From Roseiarcus sp963781895 (GTDB lineage: Bacteria; Pseudomonadota; Alphaproteobacteria; Rhizobiales; Beijerinckiaceae): a DNA stretch of 64,000 bases. The stretch covers positions 58,927 through 122,926 of the forward strand of contig CAWAIM010000008.1 of assembly GCA_963781895.1 (NCBI GenBank). Reading direction: 5' to 3'. Below are positions 9,376-17,464 of the stretch, piece by piece; the first letter of the stretch is position 1, and every line of letters starts with the position of its first letter. The notes beneath the pieces are model-generated. The model did no database searches and had not been told where the DNA came from. It worked only from the letters and a program-made list of their open reading frames with translations. The translations under genes were made by a program, and so were the position numbers.

Positions 9376-10288
9376 GCCGCACCCTCGGGTCGATCAGCAC
9401 ATAGGCGATGTCGACGAGAAGGTTGAACAGGACGACCATCGTCGCGACGACGATCGCCACCCCCATGGCCAGCGTGTAGTCGCGATTGAGCGCCGCCTCG
9501 ACGAAATAACGGCCGACGCCGGGAATGCCGAAGATGGTCTCGACCACGACCGAGCCGGTCGCCAGCCCCGCGGCCGCGGGTCCAAGATAAGAGACGAGCG
9601 GAAGAGCGGCGGCGCGAAAGGCGTGCGCGAGGATGACGCTGCGCTTCAAGCCGTAGGCGCGCAACGTGCGTGACGCGGGCGCCGCCAGCGCCTCGATCAT
9701 CGCGGCGCGGGTGAGGCGCGCAACGGCCGCGACCTGGGGCGCCGACAAAATCAGGACCGGCAGCACTACATTCGCGGGGGCGCCTCCGTTCCAGCCGCCG
9801 ACCGGAAGCCATCCGAGCCATAGACCGAACACGAGCTGCGCCAAAGGCGCAAGGACGAAATTCGGCGCGACGACGCCGAGACTCGCCGCGGCCGTGACGA
9901 TGCGGTCGAGCGCCTCGCCGCGGCGCGCGGCGGCGACCGCGCCCGCCGCCGAGCCGACCGTCAACGCCACGATCAGCGCCGCGGCGCCGAGGCCGAAGGA
10001 GATCGGCAGCGCCTTGGCGAGCAACTCGCCGACCGAGAAATCGCGCCAGCCGTAACTGGGTCCGAGATCGCCGTGCGCGAGCGCGGCGAGGTAGTCGAGA
10101 TATTGGCGCCAAATCGGTTCGTCGAGACGGAAGACGCGTTTCAGATTGTCCATCACCGCCGGATCGAGCGGCCGCTCCAGATCGAACGGCCCGCCCGGCG
10201 CGGCGCGCATGAGGATGAACGCGATCGTGACGACCGCCAGCAACGTCGGAGGAACCAGCGCCAGGCGCTTGAGGATCATCTTTTCCAT
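9368..10288 (-). CDS. ABC transporter permease, OppB/YejB-like
   Basis: 306 residues with the DppB/OppB pattern: an N-terminal membrane segment (LALVPPTLLAVVTIAFILMRAAPGGPFD), then a linker ending DLGPSYGWRDFSVGELLAKALPISFGLG. The EAA loop reads LAAPASRTLRAYGLKRSVILAHAFRAAALPLVSYLGP, and the end is VDIAYVLIDPRVRHE. It forms the channel with the OppC-like protein. The start lies only 5 bp beyond the end of the antiporter gene, so all four genes are probably one transcript. No substrate-binding protein gene lies in this operon, so the solute cannot be inferred. Confidence 0.94.
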   Translation of the reverse strand: MEKMILKRLALVPPTLLAVVTIAFILMRAAPGGPFDLERPLDPAVMDNLKRVFRLDEPIWRQYLDYLAALAHGDLGPSYGWRDFSVGELLAKALPISFGLGAAALIVALTVGSAAGAVAAARRGEALDRIVTAAASLGVVAPNFVLAPLAQLVFGLWLGWLPVGGWNGGAPANVVLPVLILSAPQVAAVARLTRAAMIEALAAPASRTLRAYGLKRSVILAHAFRAAALPLVSYLGPAAAGLATGSVVVETIFGIPGVGRYFVEAALNRDYTLAMGVAIVVATMVVLFNLLVDIAYVLIDPRVRHE

Positions 10289-10293
10289 CGCGC

Positions 10294-12072
10294 TCAGCCG
10301 CGGGGCGGTTTGCGCGTCGAGCGCGGCCGTTCCGGCGCGCCGGCGGCGACGAGAATCTTGCGGTATTCGTCGCGCTTTTCGTGGATCGACGCGATGACGA
10401 GGCCCATCGGCACGCCAATGTCGACCAGCACCGCTTCGGAGAGTTGGAGGCTCGCCTCGACCGTCTCGGGCACCACGTCGGTGGCGCCGAGCTCATAGAG
10501 AGCGCGAGCGTGATTGGCGTCGCGGGCGCGCGCGACCAGCGTCACGTCCTGACGCAGCTGGCGCGCCGTTTCGACGACCGCCTCGTTGGCCCGCGGCGCG
10601 TCCATCGTCACCACCACCGCGCGCGCGGTCTCGACGCCGGAACGGCGCATATATTCCGGCCGCGAGGCGTCGCCGAAATAGACCGGCTTGCCGGCGGCTC
10701 TTTGTCGCGCGACGAGGCGAGCGTCCATGTCGATGGCGACGAAAGGGATCCGGTGCACCTCGAGCATGTCGCCGATCAGCGCGCCGACGCGCCCATAGCC
10801 GACGATGATGACCCGGCGCTCCTCGCTGTCCGGCGGCGCCTCCGGAATCGTCTCATCCGCCGCGCCGCGGCGCGGCGAGCCAATACGCGCCCCGAGCTTG
10901 GCCAGCGCCGGAATGGCGAGCATCGAGATGGCGACGACGCCGACCAGCGTCGTTGCGAGCGGGCGCTCGACGAGCCCACCGGCGAGGGCCGCGCCGATCA
11001 TCACAAAGGCGAATTCTCCGCCCGGGCCAAGCAGCAGCGCCATCTCGACGCCGACCCGGGCCGGAAGCCGAAACCCTCTCGCCAGCGCGAACAGCGTCAG
11101 ACCCTTGATGACGATCAAGGCCGCGACGAGACCCAGGATCAAGCCGGGTCGGGAGAACAGCAGGGGCAGGTTGATCTCGGCGCCGACCGAGACGAAATAG
11201 AGCCCGAGCAGGAGGCCTCTGAAGGGGTCGATGGTCACCTCGATCGCGCGCCGATACTCGGTCTCCGCGAGCAGCAGCCCGGCGACGAAGGCGCCGAGCG
11301 CCATCGAGAGATGGCTCGCCGCGGCCGCGAGGCCCGCCCCCAGCACCACCAGCAGACAGGCCGCCATGAAGAATTCGGGGCTCTTCGTCTCCGCCACCGA
11401 GCGGAACAAAGGCCGCAGGGCGACGCGCCCGAACAGGATCAGGGCCGCCAGGGCCAGCGCCGCCGGAATGAGGACGCCAAGGAGCGGCGCGCCGAGCCCG
11501 TGCTGGGCGCCGCCGGCGAAGGCGGCCGCCATCACCAGCAACGGCGCGACGGCGAGATCCTGAAACAGCAGCACCGCGAAACTGGCCCTGCCCACGGTCG
11601 CGCTGAGCCGTTTGCTCTCGCCCAGAACCGGCAGGACGATCGCCGTCGACGACATCGACAGCGCGCCGCCGATCGTCAGCGCCGCGGCGGGAGCGAGGCC
11701 GAGGGCCCAGGACGCCGCGCCGAGAATGAGCGTCGTCGCCAGCACCTGCCCGAGTCCCAGCCCGAACACCAGCCGGCGCATGCGCCGCAGGCGCTCGAAA
11801 GAAAGCTCCAGCCCCATAGTGAACAGGAGCACGACCACGCCAAAGGCGGCGATGTGGTCGATCGCGTCGACGTTGCTGATGGCGAGCGCGCTCAGCCAAT
11901 GGGCGCGCCCGACCAGCCGTCCGAGGCAATAGGGCCCGAGCAAGACCCCCGCGAGCAGGTAGCCGAGCACCGGGCTTATGCGCAGCCGAAAGAACAGCGG
12001 CGCGACGACGCCCGCGGTCGCCAGGAAAAGCAACGCCTCCTTGTAGAGCGAAAGGTCGACCGTTTCGTTCAC
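10294..12072 (-). CDS. Monovalent cation:proton antiporter, CPA2 family with TrkA-N domain (KefB/KefC-like)
   Basis: 592 residues. About 390 form a Na+/H+-exchanger-type membrane domain with a dozen helices, opening SPVLGYLLAGVLLGPYCLG and including FGVVVLLFTMGLELSFERLRRMRR. A cytoplasmic RCK/TrkA-N domain follows from about residue 420 (RRVIIVGYGRVGALIGDMLE then FVAIDMDARLV), with GDASRPEYMRRSGVETARAVVVTMD typical of KefB/C regulation. The start is GTG 12072-12070 after AAGGAAC. Proteins of this type exchange K+ or Na+ for H+ and are often gated by NAD(H) or glutathione adducts. No KefF/KefG partner is next to it, so glutathione gating is unproven. Confidence 0.93.
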   Translation of the reverse strand: MNETVDLSLYKEALLFLATAGVVAPLFFRLRISPVLGYLLAGVLLGPYCLGRLVGRAHWLSALAISNVDAIDHIAAFGVVVLLFTMGLELSFERLRRMRRLVFGLGLGQVLATTLILGAASWALGLAPAAALTIGGALSMSSTAIVLPVLGESKRLSATVGRASFAVLLFQDLAVAPLLVMAAAFAGGAQHGLGAPLLGVLIPAALALAALILFGRVALRPLFRSVAETKSPEFFMAACLLVVLGAGLAAAASHLSMALGAFVAGLLLAETEYRRAIEVTIDPFRGLLLGLYFVSVGAEINLPLLFSRPGLILGLVAALIVIKGLTLFALARGFRLPARVGVEMALLLGPGGEFAFVMIGAALAGGLVERPLATTLVGVVAISMLAIPALAKLGARIGSPRRGAADETIPEAPPDSEERRVIIVGYGRVGALIGDMLEVHRIPFVAIDMDARLVARQRAAGKPVYFGDASRPEYMRRSGVETARAVVVTMDAPRANEAVVETARQLRQDVTLVARARDANHARALYELGATDVVPETVEASLQLSEAVLVDIGVPMGLVIASIHEKRDEYRKILVAAGAPERPRSTRKPPRG

Positions 12073-12202
12073 GTCGGGTTCCTTCGGCGCCGGGCGGCGC
12101 CTTTGAATCCCAGATTAGTCGATTCGTCCTTCAGCGCGAGCCTCGCCGTCGGCGGGTCCGGACGTGCTAAGGCGGTCTCGACGAACATTCGGAGTTTTGG
12201 CG

Positions 12203-12853
12203 ATGACGCTCTCTTCCCGTGATGGCGCGGCTTCGATCATGGCGCTGGCGCCGGTGATCCCGGTTTTGACGGTCCATAGCGTCGAAGACGGACTCGAGCA
12301 GGCGAAAGCCCTGGTCGCCGGCGGTCTCTACGCCATCGAGGTGACGCTGCGCACGCCGAGCGCGCTCGCGGCCATCGAAGCCATCGCAAAGCAGGTGCCT
12401 GACGCGGTTGTCGGGGCCGGCACGATCGTCTCGGTCGAGCAGATCGACGAAGCGGTCGACGCCGGCGCGCGCTTCCTCGTCAGTCCTGGCGCAACGCCTC
12501 AACTCGCCAAAGCGGCGGCGCAGGCGCCGGTGCCGTTCCTGCCCGGCTGCGCGACGGCCTCCGAAGCGATGGCCTTGATGGAGCTCGGGTTCCACGCCTT
12601 GAAGCTGTTTCCGGCCGAGGCCGCCGGCGGGACCAGGCTCCTCGCTTCGCTCGCCGCGCCGCTGCCCGACTTGCGCTTCTGCCCGACCGGCGGGATCGAT
12701 CTCGCCAAGGCGCCGGACTACCTCAAGCTTCCCAACGTCGCCTGCGTCGGCGGATCATGGATGCTGCCGAAGAACGCTCTGGCCAGCGGCGACTATGCGG
12801 CGGTCGAAACCCTGGCGCGCGAGGCGGCGGGGCTTCGGCGCGCGCGGGCGTGA
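12203..12853 (+). CDS. eda: 2-dehydro-3-deoxyphosphogluconate (KDPG) aldolase / 4-hydroxy-2-oxoglutarate aldolase
   Basis: 216 residues from ATG 12203, behind GGAG. This is the class I aldolase that splits KDPG into pyruvate and glyceraldehyde 3-phosphate in the Entner-Doudoroff pathway. Key sites are the general base Glu in GLYAIEVTLRTPSAL, the phosphate-binding VGAGTIVS, and the Schiff-base lysine in FHALKLFPAEAAGG. The late PTGGIDLAKAPDYLKLPNVACVGGSWM is also present. It stands alone; edd is not nearby. An upstream in-frame ATG at 12164 adds 13 residues outside the family and is less likely. Confidence 0.95.
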   Translation: MTLSSRDGAASIMALAPVIPVLTVHSVEDGLEQAKALVAGGLYAIEVTLRTPSALAAIEAIAKQVPDAVVGAGTIVSVEQIDEAVDAGARFLVSPGATPQLAKAAAQAPVPFLPGCATASEAMALMELGFHALKLFPAEAAGGTRLLASLAAPLPDLRFCPTGGIDLAKAPDYLKLPNVACVGGSWMLPKNALASGDYAAVETLAREAAGLRRARA

Positions 12854-12861
12854 AACAAGAA

Positions 12862-12889
12862 ACCGCCCCGCGAGGGCGTCGGGGGCGGT
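12862..12889 (-). terminator. Rho-independent terminator of rpmB
   Basis: An 8-bp perfect inverted repeat (ACCGCCCC at 12862-12869 and GGGGCGGT at 12882-12889) encloses a 12-base loop, 33 bp beyond the rpmB stop. Read on the minus strand the hairpin is followed by TTTCTTGTTT. It may also stop transcripts from the convergent eda gene, where A-rich sequence flanks the other side. Confidence 0.7.
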
Positions 12890-12921
12890 CGTCGAAACAA
12901 AAACCTTCGAGACCGGCGGGT

Positions 12922-13224
12922 TTAAGCCGCCTTGGCTTCCGTCTCGGCTCTCTTCTTGGCGATTTCGCGCTTCAGCGCGACGGCCCCGTCCGACAGTTGC
13001 GCGTCGCGCGCCTTGGCGAGAAAGCCGTCGAGCCCGCCGCGATGCTCGACCGAACGCAAGGCGGCCGCGCTGACGCGCATTCGCACCCCGCGCTCGAGCG
13101 CCTCGGAGATCAGCGTGACATGAACCAGATTGGGCAAGAAGCGCGTGCGCGTCTTACGGTTGGAATGGCTGACCTTGTTGCCGAATTGAACGGCCTTGCC
13201 CGTCAGCTCGCAGCGGCGTGACAT
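12922..13224 (-). CDS. rpmB: 50S ribosomal protein L28
   Basis: Exactly 100 residues, starting MSRRCELTGKAVQFGNKVSHSNRKTRTRFLPNL, the diagnostic L28 N-terminus. The second half has the conserved LRSVEHRGGLDGFL of alphaproteobacterial L28. It is a structural protein of the large ribosomal subunit. It forms a single-gene unit with its own terminator downstream, and the upstream region (13225-13389) should carry its promoter. Confidence 0.97.
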   Translation of the reverse strand: MSRRCELTGKAVQFGNKVSHSNRKTRTRFLPNLVHVTLISEALERGVRMRVSAAALRSVEHRGGLDGFLAKARDAQLSDGAVALKREIAKKRAETEAKAA

Positions 13225-13389
13225 CGCGCACGATCCTTCAACGACGAAAACTTCAATTGAGGCGCAAACAAAACAACGACGGGCCGTTCTTCGCAAGAAG
13301 CTTCCCGCCGGTCGATCCGGCCCTGGCTTATTCGGTGGCGGGTCTATAGGGGAAGGGCCTTTCACCGTCAACCTTTTCAGGAGGCGACG

Positions 13390-14097
13390 TTGGCGGACAT
13401 CGCCCGCCCGGATGACCCGCTGGGAGCCGCGGCCCGCCTGCGAGCGCTCGAGGAGTCGATCGCCCGACGGGCGCGCGACTGCGGCCGGACGCCGGAATCG
13501 GTCAAGCTCGTCGCGGTCTCCAAGACGTTCTCGGCCGACGAGGTCTGGCCGACGATCGCCATCGGCGGGCAGACGCGGTTCGGCGAAAACCGGGTGCAGG
13601 AGGCGATCCCGAAATGGCGGGCTTTGAGAGCGCGCGCCGCCGCTCTCGGCAAGACGATCGAGCTGCATCTGATCGGCCCGCTGCAGAGCAACAAGGCGCG
13701 CGAAGCGGTGGAGAATTTCGACGTCATCGAGACGGTCGACCGCGAGAAGATCGCCGCCGCGCTCGCCCGCGAAATCCGGAAGCTCGGCAAATCGCCGCGG
13801 CTGTTCGTCGAGATCAACACCGGCGCCGAACCGCAGAAGGCCGGCGTCCTCCCCGAGGCGGCGGACGCTTTCCTGGCGCTCTGCCGCGACAAGTACGGCC
13901 TCAGCATTGACGGACTGATGGCAATTCCGCCCGTGGGCGAACAGGCGTCGCCGCATTTCGCCCTGCTGGGCGTCATCGCCGCGCGCAACGGGATCAGGGA
14001 ATTGTCGATGGGCATGAGCGCCGACTGGCCGCTCGCGGTGCAACTCGGCGCGACCTACGTGCGCGTCGGCAGCGCGATTTTCGGCTCGCGCGGCTGA
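13390..14097 (+). CDS. YggS-family pyridoxal-phosphate homeostasis protein (PLPHP)
   Basis: 235 residues from a TTG start at 13390, chosen because a perfect AGGAGG lies six bases upstream. VKLVAVSKTF contains the lysine that binds pyridoxal phosphate. TRFGENRVQEA, LHLIGPLQSNKAREAV, LFVEINTGAEPQKAGV and ELSMGMSADW are the remaining signatures. The protein has an alanine-racemase-like barrel without racemase activity and buffers free PLP. It is transcribed away from rpmB and may be followed by the membrane protein gene at 14192. Confidence 0.95.
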   Translation: MADIARPDDPLGAAARLRALEESIARRARDCGRTPESVKLVAVSKTFSADEVWPTIAIGGQTRFGENRVQEAIPKWRALRARAAALGKTIELHLIGPLQSNKAREAVENFDVIETVDREKIAAALAREIRKLGKSPRLFVEINTGAEPQKAGVLPEAADAFLALCRDKYGLSIDGLMAIPPVGEQASPHFALLGVIAARNGIRELSMGMSADWPLAVQLGATYVRVGSAIFGSRG

Positions 14098-14191
14098 CGC
14101 CGGGTCGATCTCGCCGCGCGGCTGCCCTGCAATTTTGCTATATAGCCCCGACTTGTCGTGGTTTCGTCATAATGTCAGCATTGATGGCGCC

Positions 14192-14770
14192 ATGGCGATT
14201 CTGATTTTTGTCCTGAGCGTGGTTCTTCTGGTCGCTGGCGCGGCGAGCGGCTACGCGAGTCTCGACCTCCTGCCGCTGAGCAATGGGGTGTTGTACGCGC
14301 TGGCGGGAGCGGTCGCGGGTTGCGCCGCGATCGTGACCTTCGCGCTCGGCGTGGCGATCTTGCGGATCGACGGCCTCGCGAAGCTGATGCGCCAACCCCT
14401 CGCGCCCACGCCCGAGAATTTGGTCGAGGCCGCCGTGGCGGTCGCCGCCGAAGAAACGCCCCAGCCGACGCCTGCCGCCGACGCGCAAGCGCCTGCAATC
14501 GCCGACACGCCGGTTTCGCCGGAAGGCGAAACGCCGGCCAACGAATACCGGGCCGGCCATCTGCCATCCCTCGACGAGATCGAGACCGTCCTGGAGACGC
14601 CCGAATCGCCGCCCGGCCTGATCGGCCGCTACTCCTCGGGCGGGGCCAGTTACATGATTTTCGCCGACGGTTCGATCGAGGCCGAGACTTTGGAAGGCAC
14701 GTTCCGATTCGCCTCGATGGGCGAATTCAAGCGCTATGTCGCCGAGCGCGACGGCGACAAGGCCGGATAG
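14192..14770 (+). CDS. Membrane-anchored hypothetical protein with acidic linker and C-terminal globular domain
   Basis: 192 residues from ATG 14192; the frame stays open upstream to 14135, and no strong ribosome site decides the start. Two membrane segments come first (ILIFVLSVVLLVAGAASGYA and LYALAGAVAGCAAIVTFALGVAIL). A Pro/Ala/Glu-rich linker follows (about 75-125). The C-terminal domain (SLDEIETVLETPESPPGLIGRYSSGGASYMIFADGSIEAETLEG then FASMGEFKRYVAER) resembles a small sensor or adaptor domain facing the cytoplasm. I do not recognise a named family, but composition and clean domain structure indicate a real gene. Confidence 0.78.
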   Translation: MAILIFVLSVVLLVAGAASGYASLDLLPLSNGVLYALAGAVAGCAAIVTFALGVAILRIDGLAKLMRQPLAPTPENLVEAAVAVAAEETPQPTPAADAQAPAIADTPVSPEGETPANEYRAGHLPSLDEIETVLETPESPPGLIGRYSSGGASYMIFADGSIEAETLEGTFRFASMGEFKRYVAERDGDKAG

Positions 14771-14806
14771 CGATCGAACCAGAGTCCGCCTGTCACGAAT
14801 AGCTCC

Positions 14807-15808
14807 TCAGAAGACGATCCCCTTGTCCTTGGCCAGCGCCGCGAGCGACACGTTCGGCCGCGCGCCGAGGTGCTGGATGATCTCGGCGGCCGCCAGGGCG
14901 CCGAGCCGCCCGCAGGTCGTCATGTCGGCGCCGCGCGCCAGGCCGGCGAGGAAGCCGGCGGCGAACATGTCGCCCGCGCCGGTGGTGTCGACGAGCCGGG
15001 CGATCGGGAAGGCGGGAACTTCCCAGGTCCTCTCGCCGTCGACGATGACGCAGCCTTTTTCGGAGCGCGTGACGGCGCCGAGCACGTTCTCGGCCCGCAA
15101 GGAGTCGAGCGCCTCGGCGAAATGCGGCGTCTCGTACAGCGACAGCAGCTCTTCGGTGTTGGCGAAGATCGTGTCGACCACGCCCGATCGCATGAGGTCG
15201 ATGAATTCGCCGCGGAAGCGATCGACGCAGAACGCATCCGACAGCGTCAGCGCGACGCGATGGCCGGCGTCGCGGGCGATCGTTCCCGCCTTCTGGAAGG
15301 CCGATTTGGCCGCCGGGCGGTCCCACATGTAGCCCTCGAGATAGATGACGCGCGCCGCGCGCACCAGAGCCTCGTCGACGTCCGGGGGCGACAGATAGGT
15401 GCTTGCGCCGAGATAGGTGTTCATCGTGCGCTCGCCGTCGGGCGTCACATAGACGAAACAGCGTCCGGTCGCCGGTCCATGCTCCGCCGGAGGAGTCGAG
15501 AACTCAACCCCGGTCGAGCGGATGTCGGCCGCGAAGGCTTGGCCCAGCGGGTCGCGCTTGACCTTGCCGATATAGGCGGCCTTGAGCCCGAACGAGGCGA
15601 CGCCGACGATGGTGTTGGCGGCCGAGCCGCCGGAAATGACGCGCGGGTCGACGCGGGCGGCGTAGAGCGCCTCGGCGCGGTCCTCGTCGATCAGGGTCAT
15701 CGCGCCCTTCAGCATCTCCTGGGCGCTGAGATAATCGTCGTCCGCGAGGCTCAGAATATCGACGAGCGAATTGCCCAGCCCCAGCACCTCGATCTCGTCC
15801 GTGCTCAT
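14807..15808 (-). CDS. Adenosine kinase-like PfkB-family sugar kinase
   Basis: 333 residues from ATG 15808-15806, preceded by AGAGGGG. The PfkB signatures are present: GGSAANTIVGVASFG near residue 57, and DTTGAGDMFAAGFLAGLARG (about 272) with the anion hole and catalytic Asp. Alphaproteobacterial proteins of this exact type are usually labelled adenosine kinase and phosphorylate adenosine or a related ribosyl substrate with ATP. The N-terminal lid (EVLGLGNSLVDILSLADDDYL) fits that group. The gene converges with the membrane-protein gene at 14192. The precise substrate is inferred. Confidence 0.9.
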   Translation of the reverse strand: MSTDEIEVLGLGNSLVDILSLADDDYLSAQEMLKGAMTLIDEDRAEALYAARVDPRVISGGSAANTIVGVASFGLKAAYIGKVKRDPLGQAFAADIRSTGVEFSTPPAEHGPATGRCFVYVTPDGERTMNTYLGASTYLSPPDVDEALVRAARVIYLEGYMWDRPAAKSAFQKAGTIARDAGHRVALTLSDAFCVDRFRGEFIDLMRSGVVDTIFANTEELLSLYETPHFAEALDSLRAENVLGAVTRSEKGCVIVDGERTWEVPAFPIARLVDTTGAGDMFAAGFLAGLARGADMTTCGRLGALAAAEIIQHLGARPNVSLAALAKDKGIVF

Positions 15809-15889
15809 CGCGCCCCTCTGATTATTGAGCGGCCCTCCTCGCATTGGCGGTGGACGAGGTCAATCGGCGGGCCCTGGTTTTTCCGACCG

Positions 15890-16735
15890 TCACGCTTTCA
15901 GCCCCAGCCGACGCGCGATCATGTTGTCGACGAAGCGCTTGGGCAGAGCGATCGCCATCATGTTCTGGACCGGATTCGGCGTGACCGTATAGCGGACCTT
16001 CGGCCTCGAGGCGGTGAGCGCGGTCTTCACCGCTTCGCCGATTTTTTCCGGCGGCAGACCTTGCCTGCCGCCGGAAACCATGGCGCGCCTCAGCGTGTCG
16101 AGCGCGGGCGCGTAAGCGCCGCCGGCGAAGGGCGCGAAGTCGGCGGCGTCCGCCTTGTCCCAGATCGGGGTGGCGACCGCGCCCGGCGCGACGATGACGA
16201 CATCGACGCCAAAAATCATCAGCTCGCGGCGCAGGGATTCCGACATGCCTTCGAGCCCGAATTTCGACGCGCAGTAAGGGCCGAGGAACGGCGCGGCGTT
16301 CTTGCCGCCCACCGAAGACATCATGACGATGCGTCCCGGCGGCCCTGTTCGCGAGCGGTCGACGCCGAGCAGCGGCGCGAACGCCTGGGTCACGATCAGC
16401 GGCCCGGCGAGGTTGACGGCGAGCTGGCGCGTGAAGTCCTCGAGCCCGAGCTCGAGCAACGGGCCCGGGACGGCGACGCCAGCGTTGTTGACGAGCCCGA
16501 ACAATGTCTCCCCGCCGAGCGCGGCCTCCACCTGGCGAGCGCCCGCCGCCACCGCCGCCTCGTCGGTCACGTCGAAGATCAAAGGCATGAACCGCGCCCC
16601 GAACTCGCTCGACAGCCGGTCGGCGTCCGCCTGCTTGCGCACGCTGCCGAAGACGCGGAATCCGGCCGCGGTCAGCACCTTGACGCACCCCCAGCCGATG
16701 CCGGTCGAGACGCCGGTGACGACGATGGATTTCAT
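15890..16735 (-). CDS. Short-chain dehydrogenase/reductase (SDR)
   Basis: 281 residues from ATG 16735. It is a classical SDR: TGVSTGIGWGCVKVL is the TGxxxGIG cofactor loop, LVNNAGVAVPG the NNAG motif, VMMSSVGG the catalytic Ser, and YCASKFGLEGMSESLRREL the YxxxK pair. The absence of an acidic residue right after strand 2 (FGSVRKQADA, with Arg) favours NADP(H). Substrate unknown; sterol-like or retinol-like alcohols are common in this branch. Upstream lies the DyP-peroxidase cluster on the same strand, 96 bp away, and the gene might be its last member. Confidence 0.92.
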   Translation of the reverse strand: MKSIVVTGVSTGIGWGCVKVLTAAGFRVFGSVRKQADADRLSSEFGARFMPLIFDVTDEAAVAAGARQVEAALGGETLFGLVNNAGVAVPGPLLELGLEDFTRQLAVNLAGPLIVTQAFAPLLGVDRSRTGPPGRIVMMSSVGGKNAAPFLGPYCASKFGLEGMSESLRRELMIFGVDVVIVAPGAVATPIWDKADAADFAPFAGGAYAPALDTLRRAMVSGGRQGLPPEKIGEAVKTALTASRPKVRYTVTPNPVQNMMAIALPKRFVDNMIARRLGLKA

Positions 16736-16831
16736 CGAAAGAACCCTTTGCCAGAAAATCACGGCGACCGGGCAGCGCTTTCGCCCATCCCGCCGCAAGC
16801 GCCGAGGAGCGCGGTCGGAAAATTTTTCGCG

Positions 16832-17241
16832 CTAAAGCTGCGCTTCGATCGCCGCCCTATCTATAACAGACCAAACCTGACTAATCTTTTCTCCCCTAAA
16901 TTCGTAGAATACATTTTCGGCAAAGGAAACTCTCTTGCCGTTGACATCGAGGCCAAGGAACTTTCCCTTTGGCCTACAGTCGAAGCCGAGCCGGCTCGCT
17001 ACATAAGGCGGATCGGAAATCAGCAGTTGAATGTTGAAATAAAGATCGGAACGAATGTTGAAATAAAGGTCGGAATTTCGTAAAAATCCGTCTCCAGCAT
17101 TTCGCGATAACCTGACAGCCCGATCCGCCGACCGTTGTAGCACACGTCGTCGTCAACGAATTTTGCCAGCTTCGGCCAGTCCTGCTCGTTCAGGCAGGCG
17201 ATGTAGTCTCGGTAGACGCCGGAGAGGTCGGTTTTAATCAC
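16832..17241 (-). CDS. SnoaL-like / ester-cyclase-fold protein (one frameshift, internal 24-bp duplication)
   Basis: An NTF2-like fold protein in two frames. The N-terminal piece is MIKTDLSGVYRDYIACLNEQDWPKLAKFVDDDVCYNGRRIGLSGYREMLE. The C-terminal piece is LLISDPPYVASRLGFDCRPKGKFLGLDVNGKRVSFAENVFYEFRGEKISQVWSVID. They rejoin through YEIPDLYFNI if one base is added near 17078, giving 411 bp (136 residues), the family size. A 24-bp in-frame tandem duplication (17029-17076) sits at the junction and repeats DLYFNI. Related proteins are small cyclases or hydrolases, or act as delivery proteins in catabolic clusters. Reaction unknown. Confidence 0.75.
17029..17076. repeat. 24-bp tandem duplication inside the SnoaL-like gene
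   Basis: Two consecutive 24-base units (17029-17052 and 17053-17076) differ at only two positions. Being a multiple of three, the duplication adds eight residues without changing frame; the nearby frameshift is a separate event. Confidence 0.85.
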
Positions 17242-17464
17242 GGCGATCGCCTTCCCCCCGCGGGGCGGCCCAGCAAGAAAGCTCTCAGGATGTTGGCGTT
17301 GTCCGCTGAACCGCCGGTTGCCGACGTGAAGCGGTCGTAGCAGGTCGCAACGGTGGAGGTCTTAAGTTGCGTTCGGATCAACGGAGTTCGCGACTTCGAT
17401 GCTCCCAAAGGCGGGGCGTCAATGTGTTTTTCGCCTCGACTCCGCCTTGCCGACGGAACCGGAA

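Noticed and set aside
10381..12222. A 613-codon plus-strand frame opposite the antiporter
   Set aside because: The composition is Arg/Gln/Asp-rich low complexity with no recognisable domain, while the minus strand encodes a clear CPA2 antiporter.
14870..17083. A 737-codon open frame on the plus strand
   Set aside because: It lies opposite the PfkB kinase, SDR and SnoaL-like genes; its translation is Arg/Gly/Ala-rich without motifs. Long antisense frames are common in GC-rich DNA.
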